Origin: Microcyclospora pomicola
Taxonomy: Eukaryota > Ascomycota > Dothideomycetes > Capnodiales
Length of the DNA: 64,000 nucleotides
Direction: 5' to 3'
NCBI GenBank assembly: GCA_002786065.1
Contig: NHNY01000028.1
Coordinates: 124,001-188,000, forward strand
Shown one piece after another: positions 21,418 through 33,080 of the stretch. A model generated the notes under the pieces. That model saw nothing but the letters and a program-made list of their open reading frames with translations, did not search any database and was not told the DNA's origin. Numbering within the stretch: position 1 is the stretch's first letter; every line of letters begins with the position of its first letter. Position numbers and translations under genes: made by a program.

Positions 21418-24157
21418 GAGTATGTCTGAAATGCAGCAAGCGAATTGTCGAGCTTGGAACGAATGAAATGACTTTCTTACCTTGTGCTGTAGATGTCATG
21501 CAAGACATGCAGTGCAAGCTTGAGCGATGCAACGTCCCATGATGCCGGTTTGAGCGATCTCTACACTCACATGTCCAGTCGCGATGGAAATCTTGCATGG
21601 GCATGCGAAAAATAGAAATGCTCAGCTCGATGAAGATAGCCGTGCTCGCCCATGCGGTGTCAGTCTGATGGACCATGACCCAGCAAACCTATTCGAGGGG
21701 ATCCTGTTGTCGGGGTCATTCAGCAAAACCGCAAGATCTGGTGTGCAAACCATCAGGCATTAAGAAACCAGGATAGCCATCTACACGTAGATGTGCCTCG
21801 TGGTACCACAACGAAAGACGATTTGTGGTATCATCAGCAGTGAAATTGTCACTGTGTCACATCTCTCACGGGACTATGGGGGCTCAAGCAATGTTCGATA
21901 TCGGCTCAAGCCAAATCGTGATGCATCGAGCTACAACATGGGCGCACAATCGTCGGCGTTGTTTCCGGCAGTACGAAGACGGTATGTAGTACATATGAAT
22001 CTTGCTACGATCAGGCACCTTATTGTACGACTCTTGTGTACCTGAGGTATTGTTGCATGGCGTGCATGGCGTGCATGGGTAGGGCTGAGGGTTGTTCTAA
22101 AGTGGATGTGACCGCATGTACCGCATCGGACCTCCGACGACCGGTGGGCGTTTTTGGAACTCTCTCCTGGATCATAAAATGTGTACCTTAGGAAGCTGAG
22201 GATGACAGCAGGAATGCTCGTGTGCCGTTCATGCGCTTGATATACTCGATGCATGAGGGTCACGCTGCCATACATCCCTTACGAATCTTACAATCTGTGG
22301 AAGGTAGACTCGGTAGTGCAATGGGAATCGTGAACAGCGAGGAAAAAGTAATGGTTGATGGCTGAGAATCATGACCGCGTGATATGTGTGCGAGACCTCG
22401 TCTCAGCCCGAGCGGACACGTAAGCCGATGTGTCTCTGTGAATGACAGTCGTATACCGTGTATCTGAAAGCTGGGGTCGCCATAATATCACGCCGCACGC
22501 CACAATGGTAAAGAAAATCATTCCCAAAGCCTGATCACGGGGATGCAGTGTGGTAGTCTCCTATTTCTACGTCCCACGCTGGTCATGTCGTGCAACAGCT
22601 CATCTCGGGCTGAGGGTGCCACTGCTGGTGTTCGCACTAATACAGTCCACAACACACGGCGAGCCGCGTCGTCCGAGCTGGAGAAGTAATTATTGCCAAG
22701 TCAATGCCTGGTCACGCTGGTCTCGGGGAAGCCAATGTCACCAGACCGCAAGCCTCAGCGCTCGTACTGCACTGTTACCGGGACAAGCATGGCAGTCAGC
22801 AGTCTCTTGCTCGGGGGTACCGCTAGGATGCCGGCTGACGGCCGATGCAAGAGCGTTCTCTGCACCGACGCTTCTAGCGGAAGAAGCCAGGGTCCGCCCA
22901 AGCTGAACCTCCTTGGCTCGGCTTCCGCTCAAGCAGCGAACAAGCCGAGCGGGCGAGTGCAGATTCTAGAGCGGACGTGCGATGGTCAGGAGGACTGACC
23001 GGACAACGGTTTCATCAACGGATGGAGAGAGCATGGACAGACGCTGTAATTATATGTCGAACCAGAGCAATCATGTGCGAGTGGAGCAACAACGTGCTGC
23101 GGTACGACTGACATGGCTGGAGATCGCCAGGGACCGCCGGAAGGGGAGCCGCATACCGGGCGCCGCGATGCTGGGCGCGCAGACGGACGGACAGCGTGGG
23201 GGATGCATTAGATCCAACGTCGCCGTCGAATAGCGAGGCCACGGGTGCTGATATGCAGCGATATGCTACGACCAGGTGGCATCTGCAGGGATAACTGGGG
23301 GAGGAATTCGACCACACCGCCAGGACCGTTGAGTAGTCAGACCCGGGTCATGGGTCCAGCGGGAGTCGAGAGTTAAGACGGCGCGCCGGCAGAAGCAAGA
23401 ATAAGATCTGAGGCCAGACAGGGAGGCGAGAGTGGAGCCGCCACCTTTCCTTGCTGACGCCGATCGTCTGGCAGCAGTAGCATCAATGGTGTGTCCGAAG
23501 TATTGTCTTTTCTTGTCTGGGATTGTTGTATTATTGGGAGGACTCGTGTTCAGATGGGATCAAACTCGCGTTCGGGATGCCCAGAACGTAACTCGGAATA
23601 CAGAGACATAGACTTTAATGGCTCCCGTGGACTGTCGGGAACCAGAAGAGTACTGGTGATCGTCGAGGGTGGTTATCGTTGAGCTCGTTGCCTCTCAACT
23701 GTGAAATTTCGTCATTCCATTTTATTATTATACAGCACTGGACCACACCATCACCACCACGACCAGCTCCTACAATTACTATTACAATCCCTCGCCTCTC
23801 CCTTCTCTCATCTTCCTCTTCTTCGTCTTCTTCCTCCTCCCCCACTTCTACATTACATTCACCTCGATACAAATCCGACTCCACGGTGGTTGGATCATTC
23901 AATCTCCGGGCTCGCGTCATCAGCTTATCGCCTATACAATAATTCGACAAATCTGACCCCCATCTCCCACGCTCCTCACCCGCGAGTCGACACGCCCTTC
24001 CCTCGCTCCATCTCCATCCTTCGCATCACGCGCCACCAAACGCCCACGCTATCCCAGAACCCTCGAGGGATTTCGTTTATCTTCTCGACAACTCCTGCGA
24101 CCTGAAGCTTCGAGACTTGACATTCCTCACACCAACCCATCACATTCCCTAATCACC
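21418..24157. other. 2.7-kb intergenic region, no supported gene
   Basis: Short overlapping frames only, none with recognisable sequence. A 9-bp direct repeat (TGGCGTGCA twice) lies near 22060. From about 23800 the strand is CT-rich (TCTTCCTCTTCTTCGTC type), typical of a fungal promoter and long 5' leader for the dehydrogenase gene that starts at 24158. Confidence 0.55.
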
Positions 24158-25329
24158 ATGTTTGCACGCTCCGCCATCCGGGTCGCCTCAAGGCGTGCCA
24201 TTGTCCGTCCCTCGTCCATCACTCAGATTGCCCCAGCAGCACGCGCGGGCTTCAAGTCAACCCCCAAGAAGAACGACCCCGAAGTCCCCGTGGTCAGCTA
24301 CTCGGGAGGCCAGCGTTCTGAGGAGCAGCTGCATGTGTCTGGTGGACCCTCGGGTCCCGTCCAGTCCGAGGTTGCCGACGAGAAGCATGGCGCACAGCCG
24401 CTTGACCCTAGCATCTACAAGCACCTCACACCGACTCTTGCGAAGTTTACGCTTCCTGGAAAGGTTGCCATTGTCACTGGGTAAGCCGTCCTGATGAGCT
24501 GAAAGTGGTGTTTCAGAAAGTGATTCTAACATGTCTAAAAGTGCCGGTCGTGGTCTCGGGTTGAACATGGCGCAAGCACTCGCCGAGGTCGGTGTTCGCG
24601 GTATTGCGATCATGGATGTGCAGCAGGAGCTCGGTGACCAGGCCGCTCGCGAGCTGAGCGAGCAGACTGGTGTGGATGTCCGCTTCTACCGCGTCGACGT
24701 GCGTGACGGTGGTGCTATGGGCCAAACCGTTCAGGACGTGGTCGATCACTTTGGCGCTCTTGACATTCTCATCAACGCTGCCGGTATCGCAGAGTGAGTT
24801 TTCTGGCGACATACAAAGCTTGGGGGCAAAACTGACCAGATTCGGTAACAGCTCGAACATCAAGGCCGAGACCTACGACCACGAGAAGTTCCGCCGACTG
24901 CTCGACATCAACATCACCGGTACCTTCCTCGTCGCTCAGGCCGTCGGTAACCAGATGATCAAATCTGGCAAGGGTGGTAGCATCATCAACATTGCTTCCA
25001 TGTCCGGTTCCGTTGTCAACTACCCACAAGAGCAATCGTGCTACAACGCCTCCAAGGCCGCCGTCATCCAGCTCACCAAGTCGCTCGCTGCTGAGTGGGC
25101 ACGCTACCGCATCCGAGTGAACTCCATCAGCCCTGGTTATATGGACACTGCCCTGAACCGCGTGCCAGCCCTCGAGGCACAGAAGAGAATTTGGATCGAC
25201 CAGACCCCTCAAAAGAGATTGGGAGCTGTGGATGACCTGAACAACCTCGCTGTCTACCTTGCCAGTGATGCGTCAGCTTTCATGACTGGCAACAACTGCA
25301 TCATCGATGGTGGATACACGCTGTGGTAG
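24158..25329 (+). CDS. Short-chain dehydrogenase/reductase with mitochondrial-type leader (polyol dehydrogenase-like)
   Basis: Three exons, 24158-24480, 24542-24793 and 24852-25329, encode 350 aa. Introns of 61 and 58 nt (GTAAGC and GTGAGT donors) restore VTGAGRGLG and GIADSNIKAE. Residues 1-35 form an Arg/Ala/Ser-rich leader (MFARSAIRVASRRAIVR). The classical SDR domain follows from about residue 100: cofactor loop TGAGRGLG, LINAAG, catalytic Ser in IASMSGS, YNASK (YxxxK) and the C-terminal FMTGNNCIIDGGYTLW. It resembles fungal mannitol, arabinitol or sorbose-type NAD(P)-dependent SDRs. The substrate cannot be fixed from sequence, and mitochondrial location is inferred from the leader. Confidence 0.9.
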
Positions 25330-27507
25330 ATGTGTCGCAAGACGCAACTTGCAGCATCAACTTTTGGCTGCCGCCTGGCCTACCATGTCAGATGCAACAG
25401 CACTGTTGGGAGTCCTTCGATGATTTTGCGGCATACAAACTGCTTCATCGGCTACAGCTGATATCGCAAGCATGGCGGACTAGGCATCCCTCTAGCGATG
25501 CACTCTGTTCGCGAACGAGTGGACGAGCTCCGGCTCCCATCTACCTTACGCCTTGTCTCTTTAATTGTGTTTTCTGGGGCGACCGGAGCGAACTTGGGCC
25601 ACCCATCTCTCTATTACTTCTTTACCGCACTGCATCCGCGTGCTTCATGGCTTCATACAGCTTTCCTAGAAAAGAGCGCAAAAGAGGAAGAGAGTAGAGA
25701 GCGCGTGAAGAGGTGAACGGGTCACACCACAGGCTTTGTCGTAGAATTCTAGACATCGACAGCCACATTCACCTCCGAGATAGAGTATAGATATACCCGC
25801 GAAAAACCATCTTCTTAATCCATCTCGCATCAGCCTACCTACCTATCTTATAGCTTCTTCTGTACCTACTTTCGGAGCTGCAGGATGTGATTACCAGCTA
25901 GGTCATTCCTCCGTCAGTATCGCATCACTGCTCCCTAAGGTAGGTAAGGTAGCCGTCCGTGACACCAGGCATTCATACATACCTACATCCGCTTGTCCGC
26001 AGGTAAATACGCAAATGACTGTATACCTTACCGTACCTTGTACATGCCTACAGGTAGTTACCTACATCAGATCTGTTCATGCTTCCCCTCTCTCCCACTT
26101 CCCGGCAAGTACATGTACCTGTACGGCACGTGTACACACATGTATATCCCTTACTTGTACCTGTACATATCGACATGAAGCTCACCCTTGTACTGTCTGT
26201 ACTGCACCAGGCCCTATCTCTGTACACGCCGTACAGAAGGTACCTTTTACATGTAGATGTACTTGGCCGTACATGGATGTGGGTGTAGCTCTACATAAGG
26301 TACCTACCTCACCTCAGGTGTGTATGCATATCGCTTCTCTGAGCGTGGATCGATCGAATGAATGGCATGTACTTCTGTGCCTTGGACATATTTCAACAGG
26401 CATTCATGCTTCGACGGTCCTGGTGTATGCGCGTGTTGCGAGCAAACGTGACTCTTGCGGCCTTGGCGGCGTGGAGTGTTGAGAGGGTAAAGTATACAAG
26501 CTCTACAGCTAGGTTATACCTGGACGATGTGCTCGTTAATCTACAGGTCGATGCACGTCAGCATCTCACTTTACTTTATCCGTCGTTCTACAAGGTGATC
26601 AGTGGAGGCAGAGGAAAGGAAAAGAAGTGCTCGCTACGGTCACGAGGGAGTTTTGAGGTCTGTGAGGGACTGTAGATGTGCTGGGTGTGGTAGTCACAAT
26701 CAGCTGTCAGGTAATGAACGGGCTTGAACTGCGCCGTAGGGAGTTGCCCGGCAGTACCAGTTCTCGGACCATCGCTCTGGTTAGGCACGCGGGCACGGGA
26801 GAGATGGGACGAGGTTGTCTGTACCGAGACGATGATTGAGAAAGTGAAGGCTGCGTAGGAAGCATACAGATCGTGATGTTGGACTCTTACTGGCACATTG
26901 TTGGCACATGCATTCCACACCTCCTACCTTAGGAATACGTATGTCCGCGTACTCGAAAAACACCAGCACAGTACTGACCAGAAGACGAGGGTATCGATGT
27001 TTGTACCGTTGATAGACGTACTTCCGCATTCTATTGTCCTCTCCGTGGCAGATCAGTAACAGGATACATGGAGGTACCTAGGTCAGTGTGGAAGGCTTCT
27101 GGACCTCTCGACGTCCCTACCGTACAATCCCATCCGTGGGTTGTGGGCGACGATACAGTTCAGTACTGTCCGCAGTTCGGGCAGCTGAACTCACGGGAGC
27201 AAGGAAGCGCAGATGCGGATTTGTTGGTCGTATTGAATAGTCGACTTCCGAGCAGGTCCAGGCGGTCTTTAGCGTCTGCTGCGGTTTACTCAGCAATATT
27301 GTGCAGTGTATGCCACTTCTGTAAATGCATATCTTGCCTTCACATACGTAAGCGCATACAACTTCTATTGCAACGCGAGGTTTGGGAAGGCTTGGGAAAG
27401 AGTGGCAAAAGTGTGTGATTAGCAAAGGACGTCGAGTGACTTCTCGCACGCTATGAGAACATTAATATGGTAAGCATAACATCATGATCGCAATAGCCTT
27501 GCAGTCA
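25330..27507. other. 2.2-kb gene-poor region rich in AGGTA/TACCT and GTAC words
   Basis: No gene supported. Between about 25830 and 27080 there are many short words of the type TACCTACC, AGGTAGGTAAGGTAG and CTTACCGTACC, and from 26015 to 26320 the strand is dense in GTAC tetramers, giving local palindromes. No coherent repeat unit or coding frame runs through it. Confidence 0.6.
26015..26320. repeat. GTAC-rich low-complexity tract
   Basis: About 300 bp with repeated GTAC/TGTACC/CTGTAC words, for example TACCTGTACGGCACGTGTAC near 26120. Because GTAC is self-complementary, single strands could form many small hairpins. There is no fixed period, so it is not a simple tandem array. The reported open frame across it is a by-product of this composition. 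Confidence 0.55.
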
Positions 27508-27903
27508 TCAGAACGATGAAACGCGTGATTGGCCCGGGTTACTGATACCCTCCCAGAAGCGCTTGAGCCCGGACACCTTCTCACTCTTGGGTCTTTCACA
27601 CCGTGCTTGCATTTCTCGATCTCTCTTGCCATCGCTGAGCTTCATCTTCTTCGTGAACCGCCACACCATCACCCCAACACCACCGTCGATCTTACGCTTG
27701 GCCCCAATCTCGCAAGCTTTTCGCTCCAGCCAGACGCGCATCTTTTCTTTCAGCTGCTCTCGCTCGACTTTGCGCTTGCGTTCGATCAGAGCGCCAGCTA
27801 CACCGTTCCCCCAGACTACTTCCCCAGACCGTCGATCATACCTACAGCACTCCTTCGGCAGGATGTTGGCGGAGATCAGGATCGAAAGCTTGGGCCTCCG
27901 CAT
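27508..27903 (-). CDS. Doubtful small basic protein
   Basis: From an ATG at 27903 the frame is open for 131 aa (MRRPKLSILISANILPK...), rich in Lys, Arg and Glu with a likely helical stretch (RKRKVEREQLKEKMRVW). It continues open to 28080 without another ATG. No family is recognised, no intron signature supports it, and neighbouring sequence is gene-poor. It could be a lineage-specific gene or a chance frame. Confidence 0.25.
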   Translation of the reverse strand: MRRPKLSILISANILPKECCRYDRRSGEVVWGNGVAGALIERKRKVEREQLKEKMRVWLERKACEIGAKRKIDGGVGVMVWRFTKKMKLSDGKRDREMQARCERPKSEKVSGLKRFWEGISNPGQSRVSSF

Positions 27904-30900
27904 CAATGATCGATTAACCCGAATGCATACCAGCGACCAGTGCAATCGACGCGCTGCAATATGCGTGCGCGAAAGATAGATGGTGGAGACGGGTGGTTGG
28001 AGCGTGGAAAGTGGTGGTCTCCGCGGGAGGAGCAAGCTTATGCGATCATGAGAATATCGCAGACGTAGACGATGGAGCAACGGGTCTAGCGAGAGTGCTC
28101 TAAGGCTGTGCGATGTCTAGATCGTCAAGTACATATCAGCCATTCCCGAGCTCTCCAACTTGCCATCTTCTGTGGTTGCCTACGCGAGAGCAGCTCAACA
28201 GCTCCGGGATGTCTAGAAAATATAGCACGCGCAATAGCAGTTCATCCGGGAGTCGATGAAGTGCTGGGGCGAGCTGCGCAGAAGTGCAGAGGAGTTGCAT
28301 GTCCGAGGATGTCATGATGGAGTGGAAGCTGGAGGTATGTGTGTCTGCGTACCGCAGTAGTCCAGGTCAACCGACGTCGAAGCAGCGCTTGGACCACCCA
28401 CGCGAGCGAGCCGCCCCCAAGGAAGACGCGTCCCGTCCCTGTTTCAGCATTGGACGTTGATACATTCGCACCATCAAACTTCCATCCTGTGCCGCGTGTC
28501 GTACATGTTACATCTTCGTTGCTGACGAAGTTGAATCCAATCATTATGCTCACTGATCAATGAAACGATCGGCTCCAATCATTTCTTGGAAATAAGGCGT
28601 TGGTTACGCCCTCAGTACCTGGCACGAGTCTACCCTACTCTCCCAGTGGCGTGTGCACAGCTTCGGACTTACAGGATCAGAAAAATACCTCGCCTACCGT
28701 CTAGCATGGGAGAGACCTTGCTGATCCAGGCCGGTTGAGCATGAACGAGCTGTGAAAATGCCTAGTGATGGCAACCCAACCTATACTCGAAACGGCGATT
28801 CCATTCGGTTACCCTTTCTCAAGACTTGCGAGGATGTTTGCAATGCAGAGATCCACTTGCATCAGGACGGCATGGAAGAACCCTGTACTTGGAGTTTCGG
28901 CGAAGTGCCTATGCTTCCTTTGATGCATAGCTGCTTCCAGCTCGTTCGAGGACTGCACTAAGGCTCCACTGCTGATCCTGCAACGGCAACCACACTGGAA
29001 ACCTCGATCACATGACTTACACCCGGCTGCGGTCAATGTAACACTAATGCGATCGACTACTGCTTTCGAGAAACCTCTATTGGTCCCCTTCGCTTGGAAT
29101 TTGATCGGCGTAAAAGGGATTGGAGACCAGTCGCCCAGAAGAAGGATCGATTGCCACCCACGTCCTGCCCCGGAACATCCTCCGTTGTTCACTCCTCGGT
29201 CCTGCACAAGCGGGAGTCCATGTTGCCGGCAGATGTTTTCTTCGAATCTCCGCCGTCCCTGTCTGTGCACACCGACGTCAGCAAGTCTCCCAGCCTCCCC
29301 AATACACAGAAGCGGAAGCGTGCAACAGCCTCGTTCAAGTGTGGAGATCGATTGAGCAGTCCTCTTGCAGGTACATGGGTCATACTCAAAGTGTATCCAT
29401 CGGTGTCTGTGCGATGTATTGTCGCACGGGCGTAACGTCAGGCTGTTGTCATTGCGCTGCAGATATGCCTACCCTTCTTGCTGTCGACATTCTCATTGCT
29501 ACTGCTCTATTGAAGAGTGATGTCTGATCGACAATGGACTGGTAGCACTTGCGGCTTTGCGATCGGACAGCTGTTGATTATCGCCGTCGCATATGTCGTG
29601 GCTGAGATTCCACACAGGCCTGGCCATGGCTCACAGAAGAGTTCAAGTACTTTTTCCCAACGCTCTTACTATACGGCTCCAATTCTCTGCAGCCTTTGTG
29701 GGATCCACCAAGACAAAACTGCCACGTCACAGACTGAAGACAGCCTTTGAGATCTAGCGTACTCATGCCGTGATCCCGACGGTCCCTGAATGTACATGGC
29801 TCAGCGTTACTATCTAAGTCTTAGACCTGAAGATGACCTCACAATATCTTGCCTGACGGCTCACATGCATGGTGTCACGGTTCACATGTTGGCTTACATC
29901 TGGTCATCGCGGTAGGAAGCATCAAGGATTGATCAGCTGAGTTATACCGCGCCGGGAAGCTAATGCTCGCTCATGCTTGTTCCATGCATGCAAGACAAGT
30001 TGCATGTACCAGTGACCAATGTCTCCACCGGGCCAGCCACATTGTTAGCAACCTGCAGGTTTTCTTGATAAGGTGACTGGTTGCAGATGCCCGTAGGCCC
30101 GCTCAAGAGAGTCTGTGGTCGTCTGCAGCCAAGGAAGTAGCAAGGCAATTGTACCCGGGCAGACCACGATGCACACAAGAATGTCACGATGATCGAGCGA
30201 TGATACTTCAGTGCTCAGGCCACTTGTTGTGATTCATTCTAGACTGTGATCGCCCGCGGGGCCGCCGGCTCTTGATCAGACTGAACAATGGTCCAAGGCT
30301 GTCAAGATCAATTCTGCCTGAGGCCGACTGCTCAAATGTCTGTTGCCAACATGTGCTGCAGTATGCACAGGAGCGCAGTTCGATACTGCTGTCCTGACCA
30401 CGACGGCCCCACGCCAGGCGGTGGCATTGAAACAGACCGAGCCACCACCGAGGCCAGGTATCATTGTCCTACTGCGAAGCACGTGACCGAGGACCGAACG
30501 CCATGCATATGACGATCAGTGAAGCCGAAAAGACTTCCATCGGTCAACGAAGCATCCATGCTTACCGGAGTACGAGAACGAGTTGCCAACAACGCGCACA
30601 CTGATGCTTTGATCGACCCTGGGCAAGGAACAATAGGTTGAGAGCGAGCCACGACGTTCAAGACCCGAGTAAAGGTAAACCTACCATGCACAGTGTCACG
30701 GATCGTCGACATCTTGTTACTCGTTTAGCGGTGGAGGTGGGCGACCATGTTCGAATTGGGCTCTGACCCGACGCCCCCGATGCGTCTTGTTGGTGGAGTG
30801 GAGAAGCATCGGTCATGGTGATACGGCTCGCGATGGAATGATGTGCCACGTCAGTGATGATAAAAGATACGAGCAAAAAGGACGAGACTGGGCCATGCAA

Positions 30901-31248
30901 GGCGATGGTAAAAGCATAAGTAGAGGCAATCACTCTGTCAGGATGTCCTCAATTCCGACATCAGCTACTCCCAACCTCTCAAACGAAACAAGACCATTCC
31001 AAAGGCAAGCTTTTTCGTCACTGCGTACGTTACACGGTCTCCTTCTCCTTCCATCACATCCCAATCGAGCCTCCTTCAAGGCGATCTCTCACTGCTCAAC
31101 GCTACTCAACGCGAATACTTGCCAACCATGCGTCTGCTATGACCAATGTGTCGTCACTAACGGCACTGAGCAGAAAGTCTTATTGTTTACATATTGGCAC
31201 GGACCATCAAGAAGCACGATCAGATCAGATCCGCATACCTTCCGCTTG
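27904..31248. other. 3.3-kb region without a supported gene
   Basis: Many frames of 60-150 codons overlap on both strands, but none shows a recognisable domain or fungal-gene composition. It should include the promoter of the small Cys-rich gene at 31329. Base composition is ordinary (no AT-rich block), so it does not look like RIP-mutated transposon sequence. Confidence 0.5.
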
Positions 31249-31306
31249 GTAAGTTCACGGTGCCGAGGACCTCATGAAACTCAACGACCATACTAACCAA
31301 TGCCAG
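31249..31306 (+). other. Probable 5'-UTR intron of the Cys-rich gene
   Basis: A perfect donor GTAAGT at 31249, a TACTAACC branch point and a GCCAG acceptor at 31306 define a 58-nt intron ending 22 bases before the ATG at 31329. Its intact splice signals support the small downstream gene as real and transcribed. Confidence 0.6.
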
Positions 31307-31328
31307 ACCTTCACCAACATCAGCCACG

Positions 31329-31676
31329 ATGTGCTACTACGAACGATACGAACATGCCTGTGGTTGCTGGAAGTGGGGCAACTTCCGTGCACATTGCCAG
31401 AAGGAATATCGCATTGGTGAAACGTGCGGGATGAAGCTGTCGACCGGCCAAGCCTTCCACACCGGTGAGCACTGCGCCAATTGCGACAAGCGAGACCGGA
31501 AAAGGCGTCGGATCGAGAAGGTCCAGGGAGATCTTTCTCGCTGGTACGGCGATGCTTCCCGTGCTGCCACGTACCGCAAGGCGTATGAAGAGCTCAAGTA
31601 CCTGCTCGAGGAAGTGCAGATCATCGAGAGTGAGATTGTGCGACGCCGCCAGGCCATCGGTAGGGTCGAAAAATGA
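31329..31676 (+). CDS. Small Cys-rich protein with C-terminal coiled coil, function unknown
   Basis: 115 aa, single coding exon. Cysteines lie at 2, 11, 13, 23, 33, 49 and 52, with His at 22, 44 and 48. HCANC (48-52), followed by the basic run DKRDRKRRR, looks like half of a zinc-binding site. Residues about 69-115 form a Glu/Arg-rich helix (YRKAYEELKYLLEEVQIIES). There is no signal peptide, so it is not a typical secreted effector. The pattern MCYYxxYxxACGCWKWGNF resembles uncharacterised proteins in other Dothideomycetes as far as I recall. A nuclear zinc-binding role is only a guess. A likely 5'-UTR intron lies just upstream. Confidence 0.65.
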   Translation: MCYYERYEHACGCWKWGNFRAHCQKEYRIGETCGMKLSTGQAFHTGEHCANCDKRDRKRRRIEKVQGDLSRWYGDASRAATYRKAYEELKYLLEEVQIIESEIVRRRQAIGRVEK

Positions 31677-32524
31677 ACCTTATGATCGATTGACGGGCTG
31701 GGAGTTGACGGCATGCAATTGTTGAGACGACAGCGACGGAAAAGGCAAGGCAATGAGATGACCCATGATGCAGGATGCAGTGCACGGAACTCGACCCTGC
31801 ATCCGGCATTCGAGCAAGCTACCGACAGTCCCTTTCGGTCGCGACTGAGTGGTGAGACGGTCCAGAATGGCGAGGAGCCAGACTCTTTCGGTCGTTGTTT
31901 ACTTTCTTGGCTTGGTGACTTCCCGGAAGGACGAGCATGGGCGTGCGATGGTGGCGGGGCAACCGTGTATCATGAAGGGTAAACAACGGGTCCTGTCCAG
32001 TGCTTTTCCTCACTGGCAGCATCTCGGCAACCCACCTTGGCCCCCAACACACAACATGTATGTTAGAGATTGATAGCTTTTGCACTTTTCCTCGGTAACG
32101 ACGAAACGAATTGACGCTTTTGCAACCCCGCGGGTGCGGAGACAAAGTTCCTCCTCGTGCATTGTTTTGTGTTCAGCGCCTGCTTTGGTTTGATGTCGTC
32201 GGACTGACCAATCCGCGTGCAGCGTGCTCGCGAACGCCCGAAGCATAAATTCCGAAGATGTCTTTCGGCACCTGAAACACAAGGTTTGCAGATGCTCTGC
32301 ATTAGTATGTGTAAGGCACACACATGAACGTACATCCAATGTCCAAGCGCCTGATTTGCAAAAAGACAGAAGTGTCTGGGCGGTGTTGCTTGCACGCGTG
32401 CGGTGTGCACTGAATGTGTCTCAGCAGAGTCGAAGTGTCTGCGGATCAGGTCGTTGTTTCAGGTGCATGTGAAGTCAGCGCTTCCGCACGTGACCAACAT
32501 GTGCTACTGTCTTCACACGTATAT
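31677..32524. other. Intergenic region before the AT-rich block
   Basis: Normal base composition and no supported gene. Holds the 3' end of the Cys-rich gene. Confidence 0.5.
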
Positions 32525-32880
32525 ACAACTAACACTCGATAGGATCAAAACAGGTTTAAGAATCGCCTTGATAACGAGATTTGTATATAACCTATAATCG
32601 CTTATTTACTAGTTTGATAAAAGTTATACCTATATATAGAAAGTATAACTTACTAATAAAGATAGTATATTTTAATTTAGATTATTATAAGACTACTTAT
32701 ATTAGCTAATACTCTTAGGTAAGTATTCTATATAGAGTTTTTAAAATAGTTATTAGCTTTTATAGAAGCTCTAATATATTAGAAGATTCTATATATTTAT
32801 ACTAAAGTCAATATTTAAGTCTATTACAGAAGCTAGCTAGAGACAGCTTCTGTTATAGTGATTTAAGGCATGTTTGAATA
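32525..32880. mobile_element. AT-rich block, probable RIP-mutated repeat relic
   Basis: Composition changes abruptly to about three-quarters A+T, dominated by TA, TAT and ATA words (TATATATAGAAAG, CTTATATTAGC) and nearly free of CA and CG, while the flanks are near 50% GC. In ascomycetes this is the usual footprint of repeat-induced point mutation, which turns CpA into TpA in duplicated DNA. It is far too short and degraded to assign to a transposon family, and no terminal repeats were found. The near-inverted pair AGCTAGCTAGAGACAGCTTCTGT at 32832-32855 marks the right-hand end. Confidence 0.6.
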
Positions 32881-33080
32881 GTAGCGTTCTTAGTCACCCT
32901 ATATAAGGTAGGCTGTATTCGTATAGAAGCGGAAGTCTAGAACGTGCTAGATGTTCAGCCACTTGCTTGGCAGGCAATGCGCTATCTATACCTCGTACCT
33001 CTGACTGTGATTAAAGACCCGAACCTGCCTGCGAGATCAACAGCTGAACCCCTTCCTCCTTGCAATGTACCTCTCCTGCG
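32881..33080. promoter_or_regulatory. Promoter side of the five-exon membrane protein gene
   Basis: 200 bp of normal composition between the AT-rich block and the ATG at 33081, containing CTATATAAGG near 32899, a plausible TATA element. The regulatory role is inferred from position. Confidence 0.35.

Noticed and set aside
30787-31296. 169-codon plus-strand frame upstream of the Cys-rich gene
   Set aside because: No recognisable sequence, and its end overlaps the well-formed 5'-UTR intron of the next gene.
32525-32880. AT-rich block as a centromere, replication origin or mitochondrial insertion
   Set aside because: Too short, no mitochondrial gene sequence recognised, and the CA/CG loss pattern fits RIP better.
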